DNA from: JAJYSO01 sp964495935
GTDB taxonomy: Bacteria; Bacteroidota; Bacteroidia; Flavobacteriales; Flavobacteriaceae
Assembly: GCA_964495935.1 (NCBI GenBank)
Contig: CAZBXQ010000079.1
Location: forward strand, 1 to 13,495
Length of the DNA: 13,495 nt
Direction: 5' to 3'
The position numbers were made by a program, and so were the translations under genes. Positions 13,427 through 13,495 of this stretch are shown piece by piece. Within the stretch, counting starts at the first letter, position 1; each line of letters begins with the position of its first letter. The notes beneath the pieces were generated by a model. That model made no database searches. It worked only from the letters and a program-made list of their open reading frames with translations, and was not told the origin of the DNA.

Positions 13427-13495
13427 TTTTAGGATATTATTAATCCAAATTATAATTGATCTTCAAAAATAACAACTAACAAATTATCAGTTACT

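Larger units (their letters stand above)
13121..13495. other. 375-base gene-free 3' region
   Basis: No reading frame looks like a gene. The stretch holds a small hairpin just after the DUF4954 stop (13134-13152) and two palindromic repeat units (13243-13325 and 13357-13426). A 6-bp stem ATAGAT/ATCTAT (13158-13163 with 13174-13179) lies between the first hairpin and the repeats. The last 60 bases are A/T-rich and may be the upstream region of a gene beyond the edge. Confidence 0.6.

Overview
The window looks like a chromosomal segment of a Bacteroidota bacterium, most probably a member of the Flavobacteriia. The evidence is the set of Bacteroidota-restricted families (DUF4271, DUF4954, DUF2807), a mevalonate kinase paired with a UbiA-type prenyltransferase, a thymidine kinase whose zinc cysteines are mostly replaced, and several matches to the Bacteroidota promoter core TAnnTTTG. 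I see no phage, plasmid, CRISPR, tRNA or rRNA genes. Most of the window is ordinary core-genome content; the less ordinary material lies in the intergenic regions and in one frameshifted gene.

Layout. Bases 152-2238 (minus strand) hold a compact operon read tdk -> DUF4271 membrane protein -> hemD. The first two genes overlap by 4 bases (TTGA). A divergent 89-base gap with a perfect 9-bp inverted repeat separates it from a plus-strand gene for a Bacteroidota hypothetical protein with a long disordered acidic middle (2328-3368). Next come mevalonate kinase (3523-4461) and a UbiA prenyltransferase (4557-5468), plausibly one isoprenoid unit. A strong bidirectional hairpin terminator (5524-5554) separates these from a convergent minus-strand pair: a YugP-type membrane zinc metallopeptidase (6842-7531) followed by a glutaryl-CoA-dehydrogenase-type acyl-CoA dehydrogenase (5579-6757).

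Bases 7532-7897 are a 366-base gap with a canonical promoter (TTTG-N19-TAATTTTG), an imperfect hairpin and a 9-bp inverted repeat. It leads into a DUF2807 (head GIN domain) gene broken by one extra A in an A6 run (7901-8570). After a 275-base gap with no convincing gene come a secreted S9-family dipeptidyl-peptidase-like enzyme (8846-10750; predicted triad S494/D579/H611) and a DUF4954 protein with a predicted hexapeptide-type beta-helix (10901-13120). The DUF4954 leader carries a promoter, a hairpin, a GGAGG motif and a short overlapping upstream ORF. The last 375 bases are gene-free and contain two decayed copies of one palindromic intergenic repeat.

Functionally the genes cover haem synthesis (hemD), nucleotide salvage (tdk), isoprenoid and membrane-lipid metabolism (mvk, UbiA), acyl-CoA catabolism, and exported protein or peptide turnover (S9 peptidase). 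I found no coherent new multi-gene system. The best leads are the DUF4954 leader, the 7671-7867 intergenic structures, the frameshifted DUF2807 gene and the terminal palindromic repeats.
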